60,000 nucleotides of DNA from assembly GCF_963678635.1 (NCBI RefSeq), contig NC_087064.1:21998509-22058508 (forward strand), in the 5' to 3' direction. The notes beneath the pieces are model-generated. The model did not search any database and was not told the origin of the DNA. It was given only the letters and a program-made list of their open reading frames with translations. This DNA comes from Symsagittifera roscoffensis (taxonomy: Eukaryota > Xenacoelomorpha > Acoela > Convolutidae). How positions within the stretch are numbered: position 1 is the stretch's first letter; each line of letters starts with the position of its first letter. Shown here piece after piece: positions 1 to 11,176 of the stretch. The position numbers and the translations under genes are program-made.

Positions 1-1
1 A

Positions 2-127
2 GTCGGATTGTTTGCAATGATCGTCAATAATTCGGCTAATTTTGTATTCTACTACGCCAGTGGGAAAATGTTTCGCCAGGGATGCAAGAAAGCGCTGAAG
101 AAATTGTTTTTGATGGGGAAACACTGA
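2..127 (+). CDS. 3' exon of a rhodopsin-like GPCR (TM7 and helix 8)
   Basis: A 41-codon open stretch runs in from the window edge and ends at TGA 125-127. It reads as the end of a seven-transmembrane receptor: a hydrophobic run, then NSANFVFYY followed by GKMFRQ and a Lys-rich tail. The pattern N-S-x-x-N-F-x-x-Y with a following (G)K-x-F-R is the end of transmembrane helix 7 and the start of helix 8 in rhodopsin-family receptors. The ligand cannot be inferred. It is the only host gene I can support in the window. Two AATAAA signals follow at 473-478 and 547-552. I judge it a terminal exon rather than a relic because it is intact to the stop. Confidence 0.6.
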   Translation, partial: VGLFAMIVNNSANFVFYYASGKMFRQGCKKALKKLFLMGKH

Positions 128-985
128 TTGGAAAAAACCTAATATGAAGATATTTCAAAGATGTATCAGTTGTCTCTTTCCCCAAAAACATCCAAATTTT
201 TCCTTCAAATCCTGAATTTAATTAAATGTGCTTCAGCCCTTTGTGGATTTTAATTATTAGATTTTCCAGAAAAAAACCGGTCAAGCTCTTTTTATCTCCT
301 TCCTCAAATATCCCCAAAGTTTTTTTATTCAATTTTATCGATAGTTTTTCAATTGTCATTCTGCAAAAACTTTCGACATCTTCACCAAAACGAGGCCAAA
401 CTGTGCATTCTGTGCATTATAAGCGGATTCAGCAACAGGCCAAATTCAAACAAACAACCGACTAGCTTGATAAATAAACTAGAGGAGGTATAACTGACAT
501 GCAGTGAGAACTCCATGCTTGTATATTTAAACGTGCGGTTGATGCAAATAAATACGTAAATGAAGCCTTATCAGACCGAAGCCTTTGTTTTTTGTTCCCA
601 CTTTGGAAGGTGGAATATTTGTGCTAGTGTAGTTTTTTATCCAGGCAAACATTCCAAAGGTGTCGTCGTCTTGAGCCCGAAATTGAAAAGATATTTACCC
701 GGCTAGCATTTTTTGTAAAGTTATTGTTCCGATTTTCGAAGAAAACTGAATTTTTATGCTCGGTGTGGTTTTTTCTTATTCAGTCAATTTTCACCGATCA
801 AAATAATAATTTTCAACAAAAGTTGTTTATACCCCATTGAAGATAGTAACTTCCTCAGTTCAAATATGAAAAGATATTTCACCCCCAATAGTTTTTTGTT
901 CAAGGGGTTTAAAAGTTGCCAATTTTGTCATGTTCTGGACTAAATTATGCGCGTTTTGAAGTGTTTATTCATAATGCTGAGACCT
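128..985. other. 3' flank of the receptor gene; AT-rich, no gene seen
   Basis: This probably contains the 3' UTR of the receptor gene (AATAAA at 473-478 and 547-552). From about 593 to 925 it carries a diverged copy of a dispersed repeat also present near 6255 and 7341. The shared landmarks are a GGAATATTTGTGC-like start, a 'ttgaaaagatatttcacc'-like core and an 'aaagattgccaattt'-like end. No convincing coding sequence was seen on either strand. Confidence 0.45.
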
Positions 986-2921
986 TAAGGACTATAATTA
1001 CCATAGTAAACCTTTTCCCTAATTTTACCAGCAGTCACTTTAAAAAAACTAAGCACTAGGCAATTTTTGCGAAGATTTCTCGAAAACAGTACCAGGCGCA
1101 AACTAAAAAAAATCAAACGACCTCATTAATAGGTTTTTGGTCAACAGTCTTAATTTGGTGAACCAAAAATGACCTAACGGGGAGATGCATAACTCGAATT
1201 TTTCCTCAAAATTTTTTAAAACTCATGAGATGGTAACTGAAATTTCAAAATGTTCAATTACTGATCACTAAGGAGTTAGAACCAGGAGAGTAAAGTATAG
1301 CAGTATTAATGACATTATGGCTGAGGGCTTAACGCGAATTATTTATGCGTGGCGAATTATTCCGCACAACAAAAATGTTCCAAATTGAATTGAGACTAGG
1401 TAATTGGTTGTATTAATTTTGTATGACTCAAATTTTTACACATTAGTATTCTCCCAAATCAAAAGGTTTTCGTTATTTGTTCCCCAAAAACTATTCGATA
1501 TGAATTAAGAAACAGTCGGACCGTTCAGGAATTTGCCCCGATAGACGAGCGGTCTTGTTGGTGTTTAAGTTTTGCTAAATTGTGATTATTAACGCGCGAT
1601 ACATTTCGTGCTATTAGCGCTTGAGCGGCGATTTAAATCGTCATAAAAATCGTTCAATTGAGGAGAATTCAAAATGTTCATGCATGTTGTTCTTAGACGA
1701 TTTAAAGTTTCGCTATACACGGAATATATGCATTTGCTCTTTACACAGCGTGTGGGATTGTGATTTTCAAAAATACAAAAAAAACCGTACACTTTTTTAA
1801 AAATTGCATCATTTTCTAAATGAATTGGGGGATTTTTGGTGAAATTTTTTGCGAAAAAAACAACCTGAAAAACGGATAACGGGGACAATTTTGACAGTTT
1901 GATTTTTTTTCTAGAAGAAAAACATCCGAACTGCCCAAATTTTTAAACGAAAATAAATGTGTATACAATAAAAATGGTTAGAAAATAAAGAACAAACTAG
2001 TCAAAAATGATAACAAAAAACGAGCCGGCTCGAATCGGGCTAGAACCCTGAAAGTCCGGATTACCTTGAAGGTCTGTGTTTTTTTTAGAAAATGATGCAA
2101 TTTTTAAAAAAGTGTACGGTTTTTTTTTTTGTATTTTTGAAAATCACAATCCCACACGCTGTGTAAAGAGCAAATGCATATATTCCGTGTATAGCGAAAC
2201 TTTAAATCAGCTAAGAACAACATGCATGAACATTTTGAATTCTCCTCAATTGAACGATTTTTATGACGAATTAAATCGCCGCTTAAGCGCTAATAGCACG
2301 AAATGTATCGCGCGTTAATAATCACAATTTAGCAAAACTTAAACACCAACAAGACCGCTCGTCTATCGAGGCAAATTCCTGAACGGTCCGACTGTTTCTT
2401 AATTCATATCGAATAGTTTTTGGGGAACAAATAACGAAAACCTTTTAATTTGGGAGAATACCAATGTGTAAAAATTTGAGTCGTACGAAATTAATACAAC
2501 CAATTAGCTAGCCTCAATTCAATTTGGAACGATTTGGTTGTGCGGGATAATTCGCAACGCATAAATAATTCGCGTTAAGCCCTCAGCCATAATGTCATTA
2601 ATACTGCTATACTTTACTCTCCTGGTTCTAACTCCTTAGCGATCAGTAATTGAACATTTTGAAATTTCAGTTACCATCTCATGAGTTTTAAAAAAGTTTG
2701 AGGAAAAATTCGAGTTATGCATCTCCCCGTTAGGTCATTTTTGGTTCACCAAATCAAGACTGTTGACCAAAAACCTATTAATCAGATCGTTTGATTTTTT
2801 AAATTTGCGCCTGGTACTGATTTCGAGAAATCTTCGCAAAAATTGCCTAGTGCTTAGTTTTTTTAAAGTGACTGCTTGGTAAAATTAGGGAAAAGGTTTA
2901 CTATGGTAATTATGGTCCTTA
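986..2921. repeat. Large foldback (inverted-repeat) element
   Basis: The arms at about 986-1821 and 2084-2921 are near-identical reverse complements, differing by scattered substitutions and small indels. They flank a spacer of about 262 bp. The outer tips match from TAAGGACTATAATTACC (left) to its near reverse complement GGTAATTATGGTCCTTA (right). The inner tips match at TTTAGAAAATGATGC. Short open frames in each arm encode the same peptide in opposite orientations, which is explained by the palindrome and not by genes. The spacer contains a segment (about 2020-2070) whose reverse strand has a GATTCGAGCC stretch resembling a tRNA B box. I see no transposase. It is a non-autonomous foldback element or an inverted duplication of a dispersed repeat. 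Confidence 0.85.
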
Positions 2922-5900
2922 TTTTTTTTCCTCTCAAACTATCAATTTTGAAATTTATTTTCAACAATTTACTGAGCAATGTGTGCTTTAAACCTTCTCG
3001 TAAAAACAACACCACCTCCATCTTTTTTTTTCTGCAATTTTTGTGCGTTGATTGACAAGAACTCACTATAATGACAAATGAGAAACGAAGCTACTTAATG
3101 ATATATGAGTTTTCATAGAGTATCACTGACTGTATATTAGCCGGTCGCGTATGCAATTTCTCATATTTAATTTTTAAATTTCAAGCTCCACATGAATTCC
3201 TAACGTGGTCATTAGCCGGTCGTGAACTCACAATCAGGTTTGAGTCGGCCCGCAAAATCACAGGTAGGGCATTTGAGAAAGTACCAAAAAAAATTGTCAT
3301 TCAAAATTCTTTTCACTGTTTCATCAGTAATTTGAAAAAAAATTACAGTAGAGTAGCAGTAATTTCAACAAGAGAGACACATACATGCCTTGGTTGTAAA
3401 ATGTATCCTCTGAACTTTGAGCTGTTTATAGACTGGAAATATTTGAAGAACCGTTTTATTGAGCTTTGAAACAATCAAATGTCTCGCAAGTCAAATGTGA
3501 TTTATATTTCCATGACAGTTTTTGATAACGTAAATGTTTCGAAACTATCTTTATGGAATACTTTTTCTACATAAAATTTTTCACGGCAATTAGCTTAGAC
3601 TTTTAAGGAGCGAGTCCGCAATGAAACCAAAGCTAAATTTGAAATGTAATCTTAGGTATCAACTTTTGCTTGGTATGTGAAAGAGATGGAATTAAAAAAG
3701 AGCATATGCGAAAAACCAAATTTTGTTGTATATGGCGAAATAATTTTCAGGGACTAAACTCTAGTGCGTTTGTCTCCTATGCGATCAAAATATTTCAATT
3801 TCAAATGCCAAACAAGACTGCTCGTATATCGGGGCAAAATCCTGAATGTTACGATTGCTCTTGAGGCCAATCAATTTTTTTTAGGTTGAATAATTGACAA
3901 AATGATTGAAAAAAAGTACGTTGCTGGCCTCAATTGAATTTGGAACGCAGTAATTTGCTTCTTACGCGTGTTGTAAAAACGCAACAAATCGCATTTTATT
4001 TATCCCATGCTGACCAAATTAGCAATTTTGAAACCCTCGTAAATTTACGAAAAATAGTCAAAGGTGAAAGATATTTTCAGATAGTTCAAAATTTTCCTTC
4101 AAAAAGACTTAGGTAATAAGCATAAATTTGACTAAATAAAAAAACCATACCATAAACATAAAGATTCCACATTTTTTAAAGCAGTTTCTGACTAACCGTA
4201 TTACCATTACTGACGTTCTAATTCAAATACTAACGAAAGAAATCGATGTCTCAAATTGAAGAGTTTCAAATTGAAAGTTGTTTTCCCCAATTTTTTTCCG
4301 TAAAGTTTATGGGTTTAAAATTTGCCAATTTGGCTCAAATTTAAATACCTATTTTGTCCCCTTCCACATAAATCAGCTCCTGGACAGCATAAACTGGAAC
4401 TGCTTAACAGAATCAATTGAATCAAGTGCATCTTGGTTCATAATGAATTCAAATATTTACGCATTCCCAGCCTATTTAGCTTGGAGGTAACGAATATGTC
4501 TTGGACGGCAAAGTTTCTAGGTTTGAATCTGAATTGCATTTGTTTTTTTCTCAGACGGGAAATATTCTGTTCAAATCAGAGATGTCGGCCAATTATTTGT
4601 CTGCTTATCTGTTGTCGGCTCAGGTGTAATGTCTTGGAATTATTTTTGTTGCTGCGCGCGTTTTGTTAATAAAGTTTTTAGTGTTTGATTTGCTCCTACA
4701 AAATTTAATTAAATTAACTTGACTTCGTATTTTCTTTGTTTTTTTAATTCAATACAAAAACTCTTCGGCACGAAATATTTCGGCATATATGGTTACTTTT
4801 TAGGAAATCCATTTTTGGCCGACCGACCCTGAAAATTTTTCTAAATATATACTAACTTTGAGGGGGAGCGCGCGCCAAAAAAACGCCTGCAGCGTAGAAA
4901 ATGTTTGCCTGCAGCGCAGAAAATTTGGCCAAAACAGCGTCTTTTTAATGCTTTAGGAGAGCTCGGAAAATCAATTTCGTCAAAATAAAAAAAGGTCGTC
5001 AAATTTTTCGAAATTTATTTGAAAATCCGCCCCCCCCCCCCCCCACCTCCAGAAAATCCTAGACCCGCCCGTGATCCTGAATATACATTTTTTTTTCAGG
5101 ATCAGTTTTTTTTTCAAAAAAACTTAAAACGCCTTATTGTTTTGTACGGAATGTTTTTGTATGCCTTGATCAATGCATGATTAATCAAAAATTAAAGTTT
5201 AAAAAGGTATATTTGAAAATATTCGCCACAACTCAAAAGTTTGATAGTTTCATTACATAATTTGCTTAAGACAAAACTGAGAAAATTCAGTCCGTATCCG
5301 ATGCATTGTAATTGCGAGACGCTCAAAACTTGGTTGACTCTACTGTTGATTAACCAAGGTCTTTGCCACTTGTGTTCTGTTATAAGCACAACCCAAAAAT
5401 TTTGAGAAAAAAAAATATTTTAAAAATCAAATGTTTTCGTTTATGCAGAAATGCTAGTCATAGAGTTTCCATATATGCAAAGGACTAACCAAAGACCTTT
5501 TATGCAATTTTCTGTGCTTAAAGAATTACGTGAAAAGTGTCTGATTAGCGTTTTTCCATATATGACAATTGTATGATTAGCTTTTTTGGCCAACACGGGC
5601 TTCAAGTTTACCAACGGAATAAAGTGATGCATGATTGATTGACAGAATCAAAAAGACGATCAATCTTGGGTCAAGCTTTCCCCAATTAAGACAATTATCT
5701 CACAATTTGTCGAAAAAACTATCAACTTCAAACACACAATAGCCTGAAATTAGTGGCAAAATAATCATTTTCGCGCCGAAGGAAAACGCAGAAGAGCAAG
5801 CGATCACTATTGGCAAATGCCGCGTTTGAAATTAGAGTTTTGTCTCGCTTATTGTTCTGAATCTGCTATAAAATTGGTCTGCTAAAATTCCTAGCACCGC

Positions 5901-6254
5901 TGCTTTTGCTTCCGACTAGATCTGTTTTCTACAGTTCCTATTCTTACGATTTATTCATAAGATCAGTTAAAGGTAATTATGAAAATTTCACGGGCTCTGG
6001 ACTTTTCATTATCGCTTTTCAAGCCATTTCAGTCCCCCGGGATTATATACTTTAAAAATATATCGTAGCCCAACCTGTCAAAGCCTATCCAAATTTGCTG
6101 AAAAAAGCCATAAATAACTGGTCTAAATAGATATATTTTTCAAGATAAAAAAGTTTTAGAATGACAAACCGTACCATAACCATGGACATCACATGGACGC
6201 GTGTTTACCGAAATTACAACTCACGAGTTGAAAATAATCTTTGCTGATGCTTTT
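2922..6254. other. AT-rich intergenic region, no gene supported
   Basis: I see no credible exon here. It contains fragments of dispersed repeats: a piece near 3800-3860 related to the foldback arms ('gactgctcg...cggggcaaaatcctgaatgtt'), and a piece near 4300-4350 related to the 6255/7341 repeat. There is also a 15-base poly-C tract at 5030-5044 followed by a CCACCTCC-type junction, and two copies of 'cctgcagcg(t/c)agaaaa' near 4888 and 4910. Short open frames are AT-rich and lack family resemblance. Confidence 0.4.
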
Positions 6255-6475
6255 ATTGTTCCGTCTTTCGTAACGAAAGTAACGGAATATCTGTGCACGG
6301 GGTGGGTTTTTTTTCTTCAAACGAATTTCGACTTTTTAGCTAGCCCTTTTTGACGGTATTTTTTATATCATTCAAGAGCTCAAATTTGAAAAGATATTTC
6401 ACCTGTGACAATTTTTTGTAAAGTTATAGGGGGTTTAAAGATTGCTATTTTACCAATTTGCGACAATTTTTGCGC
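6255..6475 (+). repeat. Dispersed repeat, copy A
   Basis: This is about 220 bp sharing order and sequence with 7341-7566 and more weakly with 593-925. It has a TTCCG...AACGGAATAT start, a 'cggggtgggtttttttcttca' region, 'ttgaaaagatatttcacctgtga', and 'tttaaagattgc(c/t)att'. The start holds the short palindrome CTTTCGTAACGAAAG. It is probably a non-autonomous element fragment. Confidence 0.6.
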
Positions 6476-7340
6476 GATATATTTCGCGCTATTAACGCGC
6501 CAGCAGAGATTTAATTCGTCTTAAAAATGGTTCCAAATTGGTTGAAGGAAGATTATTTGCCATAATTTATGTGTTACTACGAGCAAAGTTTATCACTTTG
6601 TAGTCTATATGGCGGGTGGCGGGATGATTTTCCCAAAATAAATCTCATTTAAAAAAAAAATTCATTTGATTGGATCTTGTTAACTATTTTCCCCATATTT
6701 CGAATTTCAGAAATTCAACTTTGGCTGCCACATTTTCAATAGCTTAAAACAATTTTCAGAAAATATACTTAACCGAAAATTTTTATGTAGGTACTATATA
6801 AATAGTGAGTAATACAAATACGAACGCGCGAAATTGAAAACCCAATTAATGTTCCGACTGCTCCATAGACCTTAAAAGGCAGTCGGAACATTCAGGGCTT
6901 CGCCCTGACACGAGCAGTCTTGTTATTTATTCTATGCACTTCTTCTCATTTTGATAGACAAATTAGTGCAAGATAGAATTAGTTCAAATTAGTGTACTCC
7001 ATTCCAAACCATTCGGACTAATCCATAAGTAAATTAGCGCTATCTTAACACTATTTGTCTAGAACGATATCTAATTGAATCAAAACGAATCAGAAATCAG
7101 TTAATTTTTGATTTCTTCTGTTCTAATCTTTTTTTACAGTTTTAAGAGCATTGGCAGAATGAAACCAAAACTATCCTTGTTTCCCGGTTAGTAAAACATA
7201 AATGGGCTCTGTTATAAGGAACAAAAGTATCAGCCAATGAAAACGTTTCTTTTAATCTTGAACCCGAAGTTTTTTTTATAGTTCTACCAAAGTATCACAA
7301 TAAGTTAAACAGCAAATTGAAACAGCTTATTACGCAAATA
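6476..7340. other. Intergenic; contains a 14-bp perfect hairpin repeat at 6848-6907
   Basis: A perfect 14-bp inverted repeat (AATGTTCCGACTGC at 6848-6861, its complement at 6879-6892) is followed at once by CAGGGCTTCGCCCTG, a second small hairpin, and by 'acacgagcagtcttgtt'. Related sequence occurs near 1513-1560 and its mirror near 2345-2395, and near 3810-3860. This suggests the end of a dispersed repeat family. No gene was seen in the rest. Confidence 0.5.
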
Positions 7341-7566
7341 TTTTTGTTCCTACCGAAAGAAACGGAATATTTGTGCTCGGGGTGGGTTTTTTTCTTCAGA
7401 CCATTTTCGACTTTTTAACTAGCCATATTTGACGGAATTTTTTTTTAAATCATTCAAAAAATATTGTTGTCCTGGAGCTTAAATTTGAAAAGATATTTCA
7501 CCTGTGATCAATTTGCGTAAGGTCTTACGGTTTTAAAGATTGCCATTTAGGCCAATTTGGGACATA
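7341..7566 (+). repeat. Dispersed repeat, copy B, abutting the Maverick
   Basis: This is the second copy of the 6255-6475 repeat, with the same landmarks in the same order (AACGGAATAT, CGGGGTGGG, AAAAGATATTTCACCTGTGA, TTTAAAGATTGCC). It ends where the Maverick inverted terminal repeat becomes recognisable. Confidence 0.6.
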
Positions 7567-7760
7567 GATTATCCGTTTTTCACCCTATGTATTAAGATAG
7601 GCTATAGATATCTTATGTATTAAGATAGAGAATAGGCTTCCCAATGTATTAAGATAGTAGGTTTCAGATGGTAAGATGGTAAGTTTCAGAAAAATTTTTG
7701 GCGCCTGAATTTTTTGAGCTCGATTTTGCCGATACTTGCGTTTCTTAGCTAACTTCTACG
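7567..7760 (+). repeat. Left terminal inverted repeat of the Maverick
   Basis: It matches the reverse complement of 52661-52856 with scattered differences. It contains three degenerate tandem copies of a unit with core TATGTATTAAGATAG, then 'tagtaggtttcagatggtaagatgg', then 'gagctcgattttgccgatac' and 'gcgtttcttagct(a/g)'. Similarity weakens around 7567-7580, so the true end may lie a few bases either way. Confidence 0.8.
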
Positions 7761-8257
7761 ATTTGTGATATGTAAGGGCTATCTCACAAAACTTCGGTAT
7801 GGTAAGTTTCAGAGGGTAAGTTTTAAAAAATTTTTTGAAAAATTTTTAAGTATTACTTGCAAATACATTTTTATCTTGAAAAAACATTTTTAAATTAAAA
7901 AATCGGAAAAAAGTTTTTTTTGGATGGTAAGTTTCAGATGGTGGGTTTCGACAAAAATTAAGCTTCGATTTAGAACATGGAATCATAAACTAATAACAGA
8001 ATAATTTTTTTTTCTCGAAAGAATCTTTTAAATTCTTTATATTTATATTCCCTCAGGTTATCTGGGGAAAATTGTCAAGAGGGGATTATCTTTGACAGGT
8101 TAATTATTCCGCTCCACGGGATATCAGGAGAATCTTGACAGTTGATTACTTTTTTATCCCACTTAATCTTTTATTCCTCAGGTTATCTGGAGAACGGATG
8201 ATAGGATCATTATACTTATTAGTTTTATGACTTACTTTATCTTTTTTCACATAAATA
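7761..8257. other. Maverick left subterminal region, no gene
   Basis: It contains further degenerate copies of 'atggtaagtttcagatggt' seen in the TIR (near 7800 and 7925). It also has two copies of 'cctcaggttatctgg(g/a)ga' (near 8053 and 8172) and repeated 'ttgacag'. No coding potential was seen. Confidence 0.5.
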
Positions 8258-9045
8258 TCCCACGATTATATGACAGGTGCATATTAGCAGTTCCCCTCAG
8301 AGTTAATGAAGCGTGAATTACTTTCTTGAGAGATTAAAATCTTAATTTTTCGTAAAAAAATGAGTACATCCAATCAAAATTGCATGAACTTTTCATTGGA
8401 ACTAAGATAAAAATATGCAAAATTTTTTAAGTTTCGACCAATCAGATATTTTTATATAGTTCTTGTTTTTACCTCAACTAGTTTAATTATTCTGTCATAT
8501 TTCTTGCTACAATTCATTTCAGTTCTCTTTTATCACTTTGTCTTTAATCTTTAAAAAATTTTTGAAATTTCCAAACTTTCCAAAAAACTATCATCCAAAT
8601 TTGTCAATTGCTCTGCCACGGTAAAAATTTACACTGAGAAAATTGTAGTATCATAGTTTTTTGTGTCTGATATCTTTGTATAAAAAATTTTCCATCTTTC
8701 TCAGAGTAAACTTTTAAGAACATTATACAATTTACTAGAAGTTGGTTACAATTTTCGTAATTTTATCTACTCTATCGTTAATTCTTTCAATTGAGGGACT
8801 ACAACATCCAATTTCCAACATCATTCTCCGTATTTCATCAAAAGGTTAGTTGCTAAGATGCTTTTCTTGAAAAAATTAAGGAATTTAAAGAGTTAAATTA
8901 CATAAATAATCAAACAATTCACAACATCGTATAGTAAAATTACTGCAAAAATTTACACTTAAAAAAAATGCACTTTTACATAAGACTATTGATAAAATTC
9001 AACACATGCACATCATGAACATTATTCAAGTTCTTCTGGACGAAT
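8258..9045 (-). other. Region downstream of protease copy 1, no clear gene
   Basis: This is repeated nearly verbatim at about 9967-10736. On the minus strand there are short coding-looking stretches, for example one near 8750-8830 with IRRMMLEIG and ERINDRVDK, and one near 8570-8630 with AEQLTNLDDSF. They are cut by stops and I cannot define exons. A CCAATCAG followed by TTTTTATATAG occurs at about 8449-8470, a CCAAT/TATA-like arrangement. Confidence 0.35.
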
Positions 9046-9378
9046 TTAAAAAGAATGCTGAATAGATTGGGTAGATCCACACAAATTATCAGTCTTTTGT
9101 AGCTTTCGAGTCATTTTGTAGCTTTCGAGAATTTTTTTTGTCAAAAAGGGGTAAGTTGATCTCTTTCTTCACAAAGAATCAGCAAAGCAGTAGCTTTTAT
9201 CCAGTCGAGTAATCATAATCCAGTGTTCTCCTCTATCATTGCTTGGGGCTGAGTTAATAATTGCAAAAGAGTATTTTGTTAGTTGAGGTACTGTATCAGA
9301 AGGGTACTTGAACCTGAGCTCTGGAATTCTTTCAAAAATTTGCAAAAGTGAAAAATTATCCATCATTGCAATTGTAGG
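9046..9378 (-). pseudogene. Maverick cysteine protease (adenain/Ulp1-like), copy 1
   Basis: This is a maturation protease of the clan that includes adenovirus-type and Ulp1-like enzymes, expected to cleave capsid proteins during particle assembly. Visible are GEHWIMITRL (catalytic His followed by Trp) and CFADSL about ten residues later (the Asp region). After a one-base frame break, LQKTDNLCG follows (the oxyanion Gln, then the nucleophile Cys-Gly five residues later). The frame break lies at the TTTGTGAAG after DSL. It looks like an indel, because the downstream frame continues at once with sensible sequence. Upstream it is probably spliced to the membrane-segment frame at 9452-9991 through GTAAGT, with an AG acceptor at 9379-9380. 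The catalytic residues are all present, but the frame is broken. Confidence 0.7.
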
Positions 9379-9451
9379 CTGATTTACAGCTAAAAACGAA
9401 GTTGATAGTTTGATAGTGTACTTTAGGATAAAAAAAAGAAAGAATAATGAC

Positions 9452-9991
9452 TTACACACATTTAGGAATTGAATCAACAAAGTCCCATACAAAAGCCTTA
9501 AGTAGTGGGCAAAGTTTATTGAACACTGTTTTACAGTCTAGATTGAAGAAGTGTCTCGGGTTTTCAACTAAGCTGCATTCGTTCTCTATTTTTTCTGGAG
9601 TTTTAGGTCTGAAGAAAAGCAAAATAGATAGTACAGAGATAATAACAAACAAAAGTCCCAAAAAAGTTACAATATTTTTATAGGAACCTGAAAACTCAAA
9701 AAAATTAAACATTTTAGCGACTGTTCCGATATTGTCAATTTGAATGTTTGATAGTCTTTCTCCCAAAACTATCACTTCCGTTACTTGCTCCAAGGGAAAT
9801 TGGAAAAACATGTCTAATCTCAAGCTTTCTCCACTAAGTTCTGGATAATGCAACTGTTCAGATGCATCCTGTAGTGAAGTCAAGTCGAAAACTAGAAAAA
9901 AGTGATTTTGAAAATCTTCCAAAGGAAGAGCTGGAAAATCTTCGTTAAACTGCATTGCTTTCAATATCCCACGATTATATGACAGATGCAT
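9452..9991 (-). pseudogene. Orphan copy: major capsid C-terminal domain plus membrane segment
   Basis: This is the duplicated 3' part of the capsid gene, detached from its N-terminal half. The first 95 residues carry the Polinton capsid signature region: LVFDLTSLQDA, YPEL, LRLDMFFQFPLEQVTEVIVLGERL, then an Ile-Asp. After GTVAKM there is a TTTTCAG-type acceptor sequence. Then comes a strong transmembrane helix (FLGLLFVIISVLSILLFF), a Cys-containing tail, and a perfect GTAAGT donor at the end. The second part may therefore be the 5' exon of the protease gene and not capsid. As a stand-alone copy it cannot make a capsid protein. Confidence 0.65.
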
Positions 9992-10736
9992 ATTAGCAGT
10001 TCCCCTCAGAGTTAATGAAGCGTGAATTATTTTCTTGAGAGATTAAAATCTTAATTTTTCGTAAAAAATTGAAATACATCCAATCAAAATTGCATGAACT
10101 TTTCATTGGAACTAAGATAAAAATATGCAACAATTTTTAGGTTTCGACCAATCAGATGTTTTTATATATTTCTTGTTTTTACCTCAACTAGTTTAATTAT
10201 TCTGTCATATTTCTTGCTACAATTCATTTCAGTTCTCTTTTATCACTTTGTCTTTAATCTTTAAAAAATTCTTTGAAATTTCCAAACTTTCCAAAAAACT
10301 ATCATCCAAATTTGTCAATTGCTCTGCCACGGTAAAGATTTACACTGAGAAAAATGTAGTATCATAGTTTTTTGTGTCTGATATCTTTGTATAAAAAATT
10401 TTCCATCTTTCTCAGAGTAAACTTTTAAGAAAATTATACAATTTACTAGAAGTTGGTTACAATTTTCGTAAATTTATCTACTCTATCGTTAATTCTTTCA
10501 ATTGGGGGACTACAACATCCAATTTCCAACATCATTCTCCGTATTTCATTAAAAGGTTAGTTGCTAAGATGCTTTTAATGAAAAAATTTAAGGAATCTAA
10601 AGAGTTAAATTACATAAATAATCAAACAATTCACAACATCGTATAGTAAAATTACTGCAAAAATTTACACTTAAAAAAATGCACTTTTACATAAGACTAC
10701 TGATAAAATTCAACACATGCACATCATGAACATTAT

Positions 10737-11104
10737 TCAAGTTCTTCTGGAAGAATTTAAAAATAAGAAATGCTGAATAGATTGTGTAAATCCACACAAA
10801 TTATCAGTCTTTTGTTGCTTTCGAGTCATTTTGTAGCTTTCGAGATTTTTTTTGTCAAAAAGGGGTACGTTGATCTCTTTCTTCACAAAGAATCAGCAAA
10901 GCAGTAGCTTTTATCCAGTCGAGTAATCATAATCCAGAGTTCTCCTCTATCATTGCTTGGGGCTGAGTTAATAATTGCAAAAGAGTATTTTGTTAGTTGA
11001 GATACTGTATCAGAAGGGTATGATCTCGTGTACTTGAACCTGAGCTCTGGAATTCTTTCAAAAATTTGCAAAAGTGAAAAATTATCCATCATTGCAATTG
11101 TAGG
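10737..11104 (-). pseudogene. Maverick cysteine protease, copy 2, catalytic His lost
   Basis: It is a duplicate of the protease at 9046-9378. It carries a 12-nt difference (four extra residues, TRSY, before PSDT). The His-Trp motif is changed to GELW, so the catalytic His is replaced by Leu. It has the same TTTGTGAAG frame break after FADSL, and one base fewer in the downstream A-run, which creates a further break. The Cys region still reads QKTDNLCG. It is inactive on two independent grounds. Confidence 0.7.
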
Positions 11105-11176
11105 CTGATTTACAGCTAAAAACGAAGTTGATAGTTTGATAGTGTACTTTAGGATAAAAAAAGAAAGAATAATGAC

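Noticed and set aside
226-465. 79-codon plus-strand frame after the receptor exon
   Set aside because: AT-rich 3' flank with polyadenylation signals inside; no motif and no splice context.
1589-2318. Two opposite frames encoding the same peptide
   Set aside because: They are mirror images produced by the foldback arms, not independent genes.
7567-7660. Short spaced repeats resembling a CRISPR array
   Set aside because: They are degenerate TIR units in a eukaryotic transposon, adjacent and mirrored at the other end.
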